Source of the DNA: Adiantum capillus-veneris
Lineage: Eukaryota > Streptophyta > Polypodiopsida > Polypodiales > Pteridaceae
Reading direction: 5' to 3'
Assembly (NCBI GenBank): GCA_014529385.2
Contig: CM043959.1
Coordinates: 86,239,529-86,303,528, forward strand
Length of the DNA: 64,000 nucleotides
Both the position numbers and the translations under genes were made by a program. The notes beneath the pieces were generated by a model. The model did not search any database. It worked only from the letters and a program-made list of their open reading frames with translations, and had not been told where the DNA came from. This document shows positions 30,885-41,990 of the stretch, one piece after another. How positions within the stretch are numbered: the stretch's first letter is position 1; every line of letters starts with the position of its first letter.

Positions 30885-33159
30885 AGGACAATAGTAATCG
30901 TGCAAAGCAGGTATGCACTACATACTTTGCAAGTATTTATCTGCTTTTCAACACGTGGTACAATTTTACATGGTCAATTATCTGTGAATGCTCGATAAGG
31001 TCAACTTTATTTAGCTATGACATTGTAAATTGGAAATATTATTTCTTAGCTACGAGCAGCAGGACTCCATGAGTACTTATGTGAAGAAAGGATCGCAATT
31101 TCCAAAGTTTGGAATATGCTATTAGGATACGAACTTGGGGAAACTTGCGAAGATGTCTGCAAGTTTGTACATCACAAGAGGGCATGTATGATACATATGC
31201 CAACTCACTCAAGCAGTACATATGGCTATGAGCCAAATTTGAGCAAGCTTCTTACTTATAAATTACCAAAAACTTGGCCACAATTGGGTGACAAGGTTAG
31301 TATATTTGAAGTTATGCATGTTTCTTCTGTATTTAAACCTTTTATTTGAAAAAATATTTCTTGATTGTGCAAAGCAAAGTGCTTTGTCAGACTTCATGCA
31401 AAGCAAGGCTTCTCTTATGTGCCAAGGTATTATCGATTGACTTTAAATCAATGATAATGGCACAAATCTTTAGCACTAGGTGGATGTAAGCTCACAGTTT
31501 ATGCAACAACGCATTGAGATGTATCCATGCCAGTGTAATCGTGCAAGGCATGTATACTAGGGGCTCACATGGTTGAGATGACAAAGGGCCTATATTATGG
31601 GTGGTAGGGTGGAGAATCCTTCACGACAGTTCCTGGGTTTCTCACACTCATGTCACAGAGTGTTTACAATTATCTCCATACGCAAGTACACCCCGTACTT
31701 GAAGGATGTTCTTTTTTCAAAAACCCTTTTTTGAGACATACTCCACATGTGGAGAATATAAGTCTCTATGACTAACACTAGTGCCCATCATATTAATTAT
31801 TTATCACAATAAAGTCCCTAGATGCTGGTCAAATTTATTTTCTAAACCATTTTCAGCATGATGTATCAAGAACAATTTTAGTGGCCAAAAATTGTCGAAT
31901 ACTTAGAATGACTTATTAAGGTACAAGTGTTGTTAACCAACTCTAACAGATGGTTGTATATACATGTAGTAAGGCTCTATTCTGTTGATGACCATGTATC
32001 AAGAACAATTTTAGTGGCCAAAAATTATCGAATACTTAGAATGACTTATTAAGGTACAAGTGTTGTTAAACAACTCTAATGGATGGTTGTATATACATGT
32101 AGTAAGGCTCTATTCTGTTGATGACCATGTTTCATTAGTAGCTAGGGGTGATTGCTTTTCACATTCTATTATGGTCCAATGTCAGGCCAAGGGCCAACCT
32201 AGGGGGGTCATGGATATGCAAGTTTGGATCTGTTTTTGATAAATGCATGCATACTAGGTGTTATGGGACCTAGTGTTTAGCAAAGGTTGATTTGGAGCAA
32301 CATGCATATTCACCACATTAGTTGCTTATGAAGCATTTTTCACTCTATTTCTAGTACCTCTTTGAGATTACTATTGAATCCACCAATCATCAATAGAGAT
32401 CATGACTCGGTTTGGGTGCTTGTGGATATTCATGACATTATTGATTCCTCAACAATGTTGTATCATATTGTGATCCCCATTTACCAATCGCTTTGGAAGA
32501 CTGTATGAAAACCGTGGGGCAACACACCTCGGTATTGTTATTTATTCAAAGAGGATAGACAGATGATGAGTGTAATCTTGTGCTAAAGGATTTGCAAAGA
32601 GCGTACATTAGCGCCAAGCAATCCAATTAGAAAGCATGTATCGCTCTAGTTGGTGTTTTCTCACTAAAAGGTAAAGTATGTTTGTGACTAGGTTTAGTCT
32701 CTTCATGTGTAAGGTTCTCAACCTTGAACATTAGTTAGGGTGGAGTTGTTTACTGATGAAACTTGATAGCAAGTCAAGGAGGTATACTTTGCTGATGAGT
32801 TACATCAGCCAATTACTTTCATGGAAAGTGAAAAGAGGTACTCTTTGGGGTACATCTTTATTGTGATAGCTCGATGGAAAGTGAAAAGAGATACTCTTTG
32901 TTGGGGGACATCTTTATAGCTCATTTAGCATGATCATGTGAGTTCAAAATGGAGTCTACATGCTATGTTGTTTATGTGCCAGTTACACGAGACGATTGCA
33001 AAGGGAATTCAATGTGAAAAATCAAGATGCTAGTCTTATATTTTGGGTGGTAGTGTGGAGAATCCTTCACAACAGTTCTCAGGTTTTTGACAAACTTGAA
33101 CTATGTTTATGGTTGTTTTCCCTTTGTTTAATGGATTCCCAGGACAATAATTTGGAAAA
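30885..33159. other. Gene-free stretch with local repeats
   Basis: No coding motif is recognised. A phrase GGGTGGTAGGGTGGAGAATC at about 31600 recurs at about 33046 with a few changes, as does a GATGGAAAGTGAAAAGAG phrase near 32820 and 32873. These suggest remnants of an old, shuffled element. The short ORF at 31116-31349 has no supporting feature. Confidence 0.5.
31861..32126. repeat. 133-bp tandem repeat, two copies
   Basis: The unit beginning ATGTATCAAGAACAATTTTA at 31861 is repeated at 31994 with about four substitutions. The next four bases after the second copy begin a third unit that is not continued. This looks like a recent local duplication in non-coding sequence. Confidence 0.93.
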
Positions 33160-35497
33160 TTTCCGCCCTTGCAACCACACGCTCCACAAAAGGCCTCTAT
33201 AGGTCTCACATTCTTATCTGGTTAAGGACATTCATTTTTCTAATGGTCATATGCTCTGTAGTTATGGCAATTTCCATATTTTGGTTTTGGCATTGGTTTG
33301 ATCATAAGCAGTCTAGATCCCTAGTTTTCAATGAAGTAAATAGGTGTTTCCTCTAGAGGTGTTTGATAAATTGGCTCTATTGTAGCAGGTGTTGATTGAG
33401 TATACCATTCTTCCTCCAGTCCCATTGGTACAGAACTCATGTCAGGGTATGGTGTAACAAGTAGTAGAGATTGTCCACCCACCTACCCTCAGGCAACATG
33501 TACTTGACAGTTACTATACTATTCCCTGGTAGTGGTGGATGCTGACCTAATATAGGTTGCGGTCTTTACATATTCATAGGTTTTCTTTGCATCCGTGCCA
33601 TATTTGGTGGATATTGATACATAGGTTGTCCTTGTGGCCTCATTGGGACATACTAGATATTTCCATCATGTCTGGGCTTATGATTGCACTCGTTTGTCCT
33701 GTGGTTTGTTTGTTTCCTTCAATGGAACACCATTTAAATGGGTTGGTTGTCCGATAGGGGAACCCTGTCTTGACCCTCTCGTTGGTATCCTTTGCATGTT
33801 GGTCATCATGTCACTCATGCATTTAAGCATCTCTTCTATAGCATTGGTGAGAGCTGACACAATTGGTCCTACTTGCATCGGCATAGTAGATGTGATTCGC
33901 TCACTTTGTGAGTCTTTAACAATGCTTTCCTCATTATAGATCTCACAATTATCTCCCAAGTCAATAGTATCCAGCCTACATGCTTCCCAAATCGTGTGTT
34001 TTTTGCTATAGAAAATAGCATGCCAATCCTTGTTTTAGTAATCCCTCTAAAAACAATGAGACAAGTCGCTCCTCGATTTGAATTTCCAACTCCAAAAATC
34101 TATCATTATATTTTCTCATTTGACTCACACAATCTCTTACCATTTCTCCCTGTTTTTGTTTAAAGTTGTAGATTTGCGCCACAGTGATATGCTTGATTCC
34201 CATTTTTAAGCAAGTAGCAACAAATCTCATGGGCAAGGTTAGTAAGTCAATTATTGATCTAGGAGGTATGGTCTAAAACCAGGTCAAATCTTTGCCTTCT
34301 AAGGTCATTCCAAACCCCTCAAAGTGTGTGTGAAAGTCAGTTATACGTTTAGCTCTTAGAATTTGTTTGAAGCTTGCTAAGTGGTCATATGGATCCTTTG
34401 TTTCTGCTGTATTTTTTGACCCATTTTTGGAAAGCTACTCGTTTGACTCTACAATTGTGTTCCACGCCTACTCTCCTAGCTGGTGTTTCTCCCATTATGC
34501 CTTCAAACTAGTTGTTTGGTAGGTGTGACTCATGTGGACCTCTTCTTGTCCTAGTGTCACTCATTCTTCCCCTATTGAAGGTGGTTTCTGCATCCATACC
34601 TCTGTTTCCATCATTGAGGTGACTGCCACTGGCTATGCTTACTCTCTGATTGACAATGCTATCATAGGATCTATCATTTGGCCCAATGTTTTGTTTGATT
34701 TCATGTATTGTTCCTATAATGACTTCTTGGATTGAATGTCCTTGGTATTTGGTCTGTTCAATCTCCTTTGGAGTCATCATAACAAATTTGTTTTTAAAAA
34801 AATCCCTAAAGAGGTGGGCAAGAAGTTTTGCTAAACCCTTCTCCTTGATCTTGAAGATATACACGATTTTCAAGGGTGTAAACTTCCATGGTTTAGCATG
34901 AGTAGTCTAGATCAAGTGCATGACATTGTTGGCTTCCCAACAATAGAATCCAAGACTATGGTTGTCAATGGGTATGGACTTTAGAGGTTTGCTATCTATC
35001 AAATTGTATCCTTCTAATTCTAACATTGGTGATCCTTCCTTCATAGCCTTGTTTGGAATTAGAGTGTCAACTTCCAATCCCCACCTATCTACCGAATCAA
35101 GATCTTGTATCTTGCAGTATTGCACCCCATTTTGGTCCACATAGAAGGTGTCTTATTTGTTTGCCCTAACCTCCTCTTCAAACTCGACGGTATGGCCATC
35201 TACCCTTACTACAAATTCCTCGTTAGGATCTAATTAAATATCGGCTTTGTAATTCTTAAAGAAGGTCAAAATATGCTTGAATTAGAGTGAGGTCCCAATT
35301 CTTGATTGAGTTGAAAAGGAAGACATCTTGATGCTTGATCCGGAATAAGTGTCTGACACTTCTTTCACTATGATATCTAAAGGTCTCCCGTGGTTGACAC
35401 TTTCTTCTATGGACACTCTACTCTCAGTTTCGTTGTTATAGCCTTGATTTGCAACAAAATGACCTGACCTTAAGTACATAAAGACTTGAGTTCTCAC
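33160..35497 (-). pseudogene. Decayed gag of a B-family Ty3/gypsy element (element D)
   Basis: Many stops and frameshifts interrupt a path that starts near 35497 (YLRSGHFVANQGYNNETESR), paralleling the start of element B gag. It contains EFVVRVDGHTVEFEEEVRAN, YCKIQDLDSVDRWGLEVDTL and FRDFFKNKFVMMTPKEIEQT. The gag core (MRKYNDRFLELEIQIEERLV, 34236-34006) gives way to a Pro-rich part and a degenerate zinc-knuckle region at about 33230-33290 (KYGNCHNYRAYDH). The layout matches B closely enough to assign the family, but the sequence is much more decayed. Protease and pol should follow to the left and are absent. Confidence 0.72.
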
Positions 35498-36345
35498 TGG
35501 AAAGGAATACCTGGCTTCTCGTACTACTACTAACCCTTTTCATATGTAATCCTCTCAATCTGGCACTTTTCAAAGTTCCCTTCCAATTTCAACATGTATA
35601 AGTTAGTTAGAGGATCACATAGACAAACAGAAACTTTTGATACAGATCTTGCTTGATCCTATCAAAACAATCGCCCTTATCAATCTCCAAACTTCAACTC
35701 TAGAATACTCAACTCTAAGCAGCAAATAATGTCCAATCCACTCCAAAATTTTCAAGCTATCTTTATAGAAAATATACTAACACTGATGACCAAAAAAAGT
35801 GTGAAATACATTGTCTCTGACTAGCAGGAGGTATTTATCACAATTAATAGCACTTGAGTCATAAAATCAAATTTTGTCACTTTTGCTGATTCTCATGGGT
35901 GAGTGTATGTCCAGCAAGCTCTGTGGCTATTTTCAATAGTTTTGGCCAAGTTTTGCACTTTTTTTTGTTGGTTTGGATGATTTCCAGATTAAGATACTAT
36001 GTAGCAATAACTCTTAAGCAATACCAATCCAAATCATTTGAAATTTGGGATAACTACTACCGCTACCCCAAGTATTATTGATTTTATTCCAAAAGTGGAC
36101 TTTTAAGAGTGTAAGCTATTAATCACGATTAATAGCTCTTAGGTCAGAATCATGATTTTGTCTCATTTTTTGGACTTGTACTAGATGTTCACTCCTTAAC
36201 CAAGTCAATTGTCAAGTTTCATGGATTTTTTGTATCTTCTAAGGATGATGGATCTATGCTTAATAAAATTTTGAAGGGCATACGTGAGCATCTAGACAGT
36301 CTCAAGTCAAAGACCTCAAAACAAAGAGGGGTTTGTAAATAGGTG
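35498..36345. other. Leader-like sequence upstream of element D gag
   Basis: No gene is seen. Two diverged units of roughly 280 bp are visible, one with ATTTATCACAATTAATAGCA (about 35831) and one with a near-palindromic AGCTATTAATCACGATTAAT (about 36113). This arrangement recalls the tandem units in element B's leader. Confidence 0.45.
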
Positions 36346-36606
36346 CATATGGTGTGACAACCCAGAAGGGACTGTGAAAGCTTCAAAGATGCCTTGGGTA
36401 AAGATCTTGTCTTCTTCAAAGAAGGAAAGATACATCTTAGTGAAACAGGGAAGCCCTTGGCAACCAACTTTGGCAAAGGAGGGATGAAAAAGCTAGTTGA
36501 GGACATGGCAATCAGTCATTCTATCTCAATGGTTAAAGCAGCAACATTTGGCTTAAAGGCTATTCAAGTCATGCTCAACGGGTCAGAATCTATTGAAGAC
36601 GTTGTC
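36346..36606 (+). pseudogene. Gag fragment fused to the element E LTR
   Basis: A plus-strand frame reads GKDLVFFKEGKIHLSETGKP followed by NFGKGGMKKLVEDMAISHSI, a motif pattern I associate with plant retrotransposon gag proteins (an NFGKGGMKK-like core). The ORF from 36394 runs into the LTR that starts at 36607 and ends at 36618. Upstream it is not open. It is a short relic of a different element, cut by or joined to element E. The family assignment is by recollection and weak. Confidence 0.45.
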
Positions 36607-37826
36607 ATGCATTTTTGAATGAGGATAAGGTCACTAAAGCTTGCCCACTAGCCTCGAGTATATAGGTGTACATAATGCTTTGAGTTTTAAGAGTGCCCTT
36701 GTAAAAATCTATGTATAAAGGCTTGGTCCTACTAAGTTATTTGCTGGAGTTTTGGGCTGATTCAACTTTCAAAAGATGGTTTTCAATGAGCATTTTTAGT
36801 CGTGCTTGAGAGCTCGTGGATCAGACTCATACATCATGAGTTACATGCATTCAAAGTGGGTGGTCCCTTACTTAGAAAGTGGTTGCGAATGCATATGAGG
36901 AAAGGAAAATGGTCCGACTTTATGGATTTAATTAGAAATGATGTGATCAAGAATTTTTGGAGATGGCCGAAGTGATGAGCTCCAAGCCGTGCTTTACGGT
37001 GTCGTATTGGTGCTCGGAGTCATCTACTATGCTTTCGCCAAGATTGCTAGGTGTAGCGAGCAAAACTGAAAATTTGTATGCATGGGTGGGGAGTTGGGAG
37101 GATGGTGCCAAGCGGAAATGGAGTAGTCCAACATGGGGTGGAGTGCGTACAATATGGGGGGTATAAGAGGGGGAGTGGGTACCCCATAAGGTTGAATCAA
37201 AGACAAAGTGGAGCTCTCACTCCTTGGCTATGGGGGCTCGTGGGTGTTTGCGGAGAGAGGGGGCACCTATTTTGGGTTCCCACCAGCTGGCCAGGCGCTT
37301 GGACTTTTTTTTGGGCTTTTGGACACTCCACCTTGCCCACCCTCCAAGTCAAAGTGATCGACATAGAGCCCCCCTTTCCCAAAAAATGGTCAAAATGAGC
37401 CAATAAAAAGGGGAGATGAGAGAGAAAGATGTCGGCTAAGATAAGGAAGATAAATCCACTCCAATAAAATGGAAAATTCTCCCATTATTATAGCTGCAAT
37501 TTCCTGCACACTCCTTTTTTCTTACAGAGACTTGTTTTTTTGGAGTTTTTTAAGAGGCTCCCATCTTCGAAAGCTTGTAACTCTCTCATTTGTTATTGGA
37601 ATCAAGAATATGGATACTCTACGGAGATCTACATGACACAAGATTTTTCCTTATGGTTTCAGTTTTCAGCAATTTTAATCATGGTTTGGGTTAGAGCTGT
37701 TTTCCACCCAACTTTACAAGTGTTCGGCATAGGTGTATTCTGCAGCTTTACAGTGTTTCTTTCTGACGGTGTGATGTGTGCAAGGCTATAGAGGTTCTCA
37801 TTTTCCTTCTTGTTTGCATGCTAACA
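36607..37826 (+). repeat. 5' LTR of element E (slightly truncated)
   Basis: Homologous to the 3' LTR from ATGCATTTTTGAATGAGG (36607, matching 43451) through about 37472. The first 14 bp of the 3' copy (TGGCAAGCTATATA) are missing here. The right end is placed at CTAACA (37826) because a primer-binding site follows six bases later. The last 350 bp have no clear match in the other LTR, which is rearranged there. Divergence between copies is visibly higher than in element A, so E is older. Confidence 0.78.
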
Positions 37827-37832
37827 TTGTTT

Positions 37833-37850
37833 TGGTGCCCCCACAGAGGA
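37833..37850 (+). promoter_or_regulatory. Primer-binding site of element E
   Basis: TGGTGCCCCCACAGAGGA matches element A's site (TGGTGCCCCCACGGAGGA) at all but one of 18 positions. It fixes the LTR boundary and links the two families to the same, unassigned, tRNA primer. Confidence 0.72.
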
Positions 37851-38141
37851 GCAAGTGCTCCCATGCTCCAATTCTTGTGAAATATGTCTATTCTGTAGGC
37901 AGTGAATGTAAAAAGCGATGTGGATCCTCTTATGTACAACCACCTATGTATGTGCAAATTGTGGACAGCACTTGAGGTGGTCGTATAATTCTATTGTAGC
38001 CTTTGGAGGGTCGTGAGGTTTTGTGAAGGCAAGCACTGGGGACCGGGTTACCCAGTGTGAGGTGGATTAGGTACTGGAGCGATCCATCGACATCCCTTGA
38101 GCTTTCGACGTCACATGTAAGTGTTTTTGTGGCAATCGAAC

Positions 38142-39015
38142 ATGGCAGACAAGTTTCCACAGTTTCATGGATTGCCTAATAAAAATGCACAAACTTTTAT
38201 TGAAAAATTGGAAGTTAATTGCTTGCTGCAAAATATACTAGACCAAGCTATATTTTTGCGGCTGCTACAATACAGTTTACGAAATGAAGCAAAAGTTTGG
38301 TTACACAATCATGAAGAGTTGGTGCAAGCACAAACTCCAGGGGTAGTTTTGGACTACAATCATGTGAAGCAAGCTTTCTTGGTAGAGTATAGATCCATTG
38401 AAGTACCTGATGAAGTTTGGCATGAAATTTGGGGTACACCCAAAAGGGTAATCAGAGTGTTGATGATTTTGTCATGCAGTTCACCCGGTTATAAGATAAA
38501 TGGGGCCGAGCTTTGGGAAATGAAATCCCTCCATCCATGTTAAAAAAGGACCTTTTTGTGGCTAACTTAAAAGAAAGCCTGAAATTCACAGTTGAGCTGA
38601 AAAGGCCCACCACCTTCGAGGAGGCAGTCTAGGGAGAAAGAATGGAAGGCTCAAAGACTTGATGAATATGGGAAGGCAGTCCCTGTACAAATTAATGGTG
38701 GCCAAAAAGAAGAAAATCAAGCAGAGGTTGGAGGCCCCAACCTGTTCAAAGAGCTGTTAATACCATCCAGCTACACAACGAAATATGCAAGACATGATGA
38801 TCATGATGTAAGAGTTGCAACTTTTTGTTCTTGGAGGTGGAGGTGGTTGTGGGCATGGACATGGTAGAGGAATGGCTCAGGCATGTGAAGCTTAGCCTAA
38901 TGCAAATGTTAGTCGTGGACAAGGTGGTTTTGAGCCGTAGAGGAGGTTCATCCCTACTTATTATAATTGCAGTGAACCTGGTCATATTAGCTTTTAATGT
39001 TCAAATCCAATAAGG
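38142..39015 (+). pseudogene. Gag of element E
   Basis: The start is taken at ATG 38142 (MADKFPQFHGLPNKNAQTFI). The gag domain follows: LRNEAKVWLHNHEELVQAQT and VLDYNHVKQAFLVEYRSIEV. Near 38460 the frame is lost, but related sequence continues in other frames (Lys/Glu-rich at about 38530-38740, Gly/Gln-rich at about 38820-38940). At 38953 a decayed zinc knuckle reads YYNCSEPGHISF-stop-C; the first Cys of the CCHC set is replaced by Tyr and a stop interrupts the end. The protein built the particle; this copy is inactive. Confidence 0.78.
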
Positions 39016-40050
39016 ATGGAGGCGATATGTTTCCTCTTCCCCAGCAGTTTCCTAACAGGGCTAATGATTATGCATTGGATATATGGGGAGATCAAGGTAC
39101 TGAGCAAGAAAATCGGGCTTCAACCTCTGGTGGTCATGTGGGTTGAAAAGAAAGAAGCGGACATGTTGACCATGGGCAAAAGAGAGAGGGAAGGCTATGA
39201 TGCACCATGTCCTAACAAAAACAAAGGAAAGGAGAAAGAGGGTGAGGATGTGAAAGCCAAGAGGAAGAGAAGACCTCATAGACAGTTTAAAGTGGTAGAT
39301 TTACCTTTGGAGGAAGGCCAAACAGCTTACAGTTTGAAGGAAGACCTGATTGGGAGGAAAGTAGATTGTACTTTTGGACAGTTGATGAATATGTTGCCCA
39401 AACTTAAAAGGCAGTGGAAATCATTAGTGAATCCAGAGAAAGAGCCGAAGCATGGACAAGTCAGAGTGTTGGCTATGGGAGAGTTACCCCGATATTTGTC
39501 ATGTGGTAAATGCTTGGCACAAAGGTGTGGGAATGGAAGAAGCCTACATTGATGGAGTTGCTCAAGTTTGTGTGATCACACAGTTATGTGTTGAGAGACT
39601 AGGTTTCATTACATGCGGAAGCTCTGGGTTTTGAATTTGACTAGCAAACCATGCCAAGGTGAAATGTTTCGGGATGATCAAGAATTTGGAAGTTGAAGCC
39701 TTTAACGTGAAGGTTATACTAAACTTTCATGTTATGCCAGCTGGTCTGGGAGTTTTTCCTCTCATTTTGGGACAACCTTGGTTGAGAGCTGTTGGTGCCG
39801 TGCAAGATTGGGGCAAGGGCACAATCTGTGTGTATGGTAGGAAGGGTGAAAAAAGAGTGTTCGATATGACTACCAAGCAACCTATGGCACTTGAAGATGT
39901 GAGTGAGAATGATGAATCCAAAGTTACCCGTGATGATAGTTCTGAAGACTCGGAAAGTATCACTCCTTCGAGTTCTAGTGATAAGGGTGAAGTGTCATTT
40001 TTGTTGTTGGACAAAGAACAAAGAGAAATTAGTGAAGTGCTGCAATTATG
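39016..40050 (+). pseudogene. Retropepsin region of element E
   Basis: A basic linker (KRKRRPHRQFKVVDLPLEEG, then LPKLKRQWKSLVNPEKEPKH) matches the same position in element A. After a frameshift at about 39500 the active-site strand appears as EEAYIDGVAQVCVITQLCVE. Asp-Gly-Val replaces the Asp-Gly-Gly or Asp-Ser-Gly expected of a retropepsin, so the catalytic glycine is lost. A further break near 39640 leads to an open frame (39659-40051) with the C-terminal motif FPLILGQPWLRAVGAVQDWG. An acidic Ser-rich tail follows (SENDESKVTRDDSSEDSESI) leading to RT. Confidence 0.82.
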
Positions 40051-40149
40051 AGGGAATATAATCTCTTCAAGCCGTTTAGAGCAACTAGAAGAGTTGATGC
40101 AACCTAAACAGGAACTACCACTGAAGAAAGAGTCAGCCTTCAAAATATG

Positions 40150-41159
40150 CTGAGTACTGATTTGACACAAGGAGAAAGAAGGGAGTACTTAGCAATGTTG
40201 GACAGGATTTTAAATCTTTTCATCACTTCATACCAGGAAATAAGGGGTTTTGTTGGAGATCCTGTGAAGATCGAGCTAGTTGAAGGGGCAAAGTCAATAC
40301 GGCAGAAATGAAGAAGGATAGGTAAGGAGCTTTAAAGAAAGAAGTGGATAAACTATTGGATGCAAGGTTCATTGTGCCAGTTGATAATGTTGAATGGGTG
40401 AGCCTTGTAGAGGTCACTCCAAAGAAATATGGGCATTGGAGAGTTTGTGTTGATTACAAGCCATCAAATGCAATGATCAAGAAAGATCCTTACTCTTTGC
40501 CTTTCATTGATCAACTTTTAGATGCAGTGGCTGGTTTTGAAAGATACAATGTTTGTGATGGTTATTCAAGATATTTTCAACTTATCCTTGCTCTTGAAGA
40601 CCGGAAAAAGGCTACTTTTATTACGCCATGGGGTTGTTTCTTCTTTTGGTTTCTTCCTTTTGGGTTAACAAATGGGCCTGGAGCTTTTGAAAGGAAACTG
40701 GATTGGGTTCTTACCCCGTTCCTTGGGAAGTTTGTCAAAGGGTTCATAGATGATTTTTGTGTATACAGTTCAAGGAAAGAGCATGTTCAAAAGCTTGAAA
40801 TGACTTTTGCAAGGTATGGTGAATGTGGGGGTCAACTGAACCCTAAAAAATGTCATTTGACACAGCCACGGTTGAATCTTCTTGGACATGTGATTTTAGA
40901 AAATGGGATTGAGGTGGATCCAGAGAAAGTGAAATCATTGTTGTTGTTGTCATCTCCAAAATATACCAGACAATTGGCCACTTTCATACAGAAAGTTAAA
41001 TATATCTCTCGTTTTATACTCTTGGCATTGCAGCTATTGTATCCATTGCAGCAAACAGTTAAGAATGATCCCTTGGAGTGGTCTCGTGACTGTGACGATG
41101 TTTTTGACAGAGTCAAAGAGGTTTTGAGTATGATGCCCATTATGCAAGCTCTTGACTAG
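40150..41159 (+). pseudogene. Reverse transcriptase of element E
   Basis: A 271-codon open frame (40344-41159) holds most of the RT core: WVSLVEVTPKKYGHWRVCVD, YNVCDGYSRYFQLILALEDR, LPFGLTNGPGAFERKL, the catalytic FIDD in VKGFIDDFCVYS, and LLGHVILENGIEVDPEKV. The upstream fingers region (LTQGERREYLAMLDRILNLF, 40160-40340) is in the adjoining frame with two stops. Phe for Tyr in YxDD and Gly-Pro-Gly for Asn-Ala-Pro are deviations, but the fold is unmistakable. It ends with a stop exactly before RNase H. Confidence 0.88.
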
Positions 41160-41604
41160 GAAAAGGAGTTTTATGTTAACCCATCAGTGGGAGATGATGC
41201 CATTGGGGCCATGTTATTGCAAAAGGGGAAGGAATCTCCGTATATGAAGCATGTTCATTATGCTAGCAGAGTGAAAGACGCATCACGAAAGTGAATTCTC
41301 TGAAATTGAGTTGGTAATGACCAGTATGGTTTATGCTTGTAGAGGATTTAGACACTACCTGCTGCAAAGGTCATTCACCTTTTTCACTAGTTATTCATTA
41401 CTTCCCAAGCTATTCAATAATTCAAATATGACAAAAACAGTGATGAAATGGGTTATTGAGCTTCAGGAGTTTCAATTCACCTTTTTAGTGGAGGAAAGTA
41501 CTCGGGCTACCCTTGCAGATCTTCTTACTTATAAAGACAGTCCTGGTTTGGTTAAAGAAGAGGTGGTGCGAAAGAAGAAAGTCGAGACTCTTGCCATCTC
41601 TAAT
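41160..41604 (+). pseudogene. RNase H (first domain) of element E
   Basis: Conserved Ty3/gypsy RNase H text in two frames: EKEFYVNPSVGDDAIGAMLL with HYASRVKD, then FRHYLLQRSFTFFTSYSLLP and QEFQFTFLVEESTRATLADL. The first catalytic Asp position reads Asn-Pro-Ser, and a frameshift lies near 41285. It degrades the RNA strand of the RNA-DNA hybrid in intact elements. It is followed directly by a second RNase H domain. Confidence 0.75.
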
Positions 41605-41990
41605 GCTTCACTATTATACATTGATGGTTCTTATCGAAGAAGCCATGATGCTGCTTCAGGAGGCATTATCATCTATGATGCACAAGGGAAACTTATGAGG
41701 AAGTAAGGGCTGAAACTTGATGCAAAAAGTAACAATGAAGCAGAATACATGGCTCTTGAAGGTGGTTTGCATATTTTCTTACAATTGGGAATTAGACGCT
41801 TGCAAATCAAAGGAGATGCTTTGTTGGTTGTGAAGCAAGTATTGGGAGTATGGAAGAATAATAACCCTAAACAAAATAATTCATGCTTCAAAGTGAAAGC
41901 GTTGCTCAAAAGGTCTGAAGCACGGAGTTTGCAGCATATTGAGAAATCTCAAAATGAGGAAGCTCATGATACTACCCAAGAAATGATCAC
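41605..41990 (+). pseudogene. Second, archaeal-type RNase H domain (aRNH) of element E
   Basis: The order of motifs is typical of the extra RNase H found in the Tat lineage of plant Ty3/gypsy elements: LLYIDGSYRRSHDAASGGII (first Asp), SNNEAEYMALEGGL (catalytic Glu), LGIRRLQIKGDALLVVKQVL (second Asp), and NEEAHDTTQEM at the C-terminus. One in-frame TAG at 41704 splits the domain. The position between RNase H and integrase is the one described for Tat elements. By established knowledge this places E in or near Tat; the sequence itself shows two RNase H domains in tandem. Confidence 0.82.

Noticed and set aside
31116-31349. Possible small gene (77 codons)
   Set aside because: No motif, no splice or promoter context, and it is antisense to another random ORF; insufficient support.
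37078-37406. Several overlapping ORFs in the element E LTRs (also 44051-44287)
   Set aside because: They lie inside LTR sequence repeated at both ends and have no protein features.
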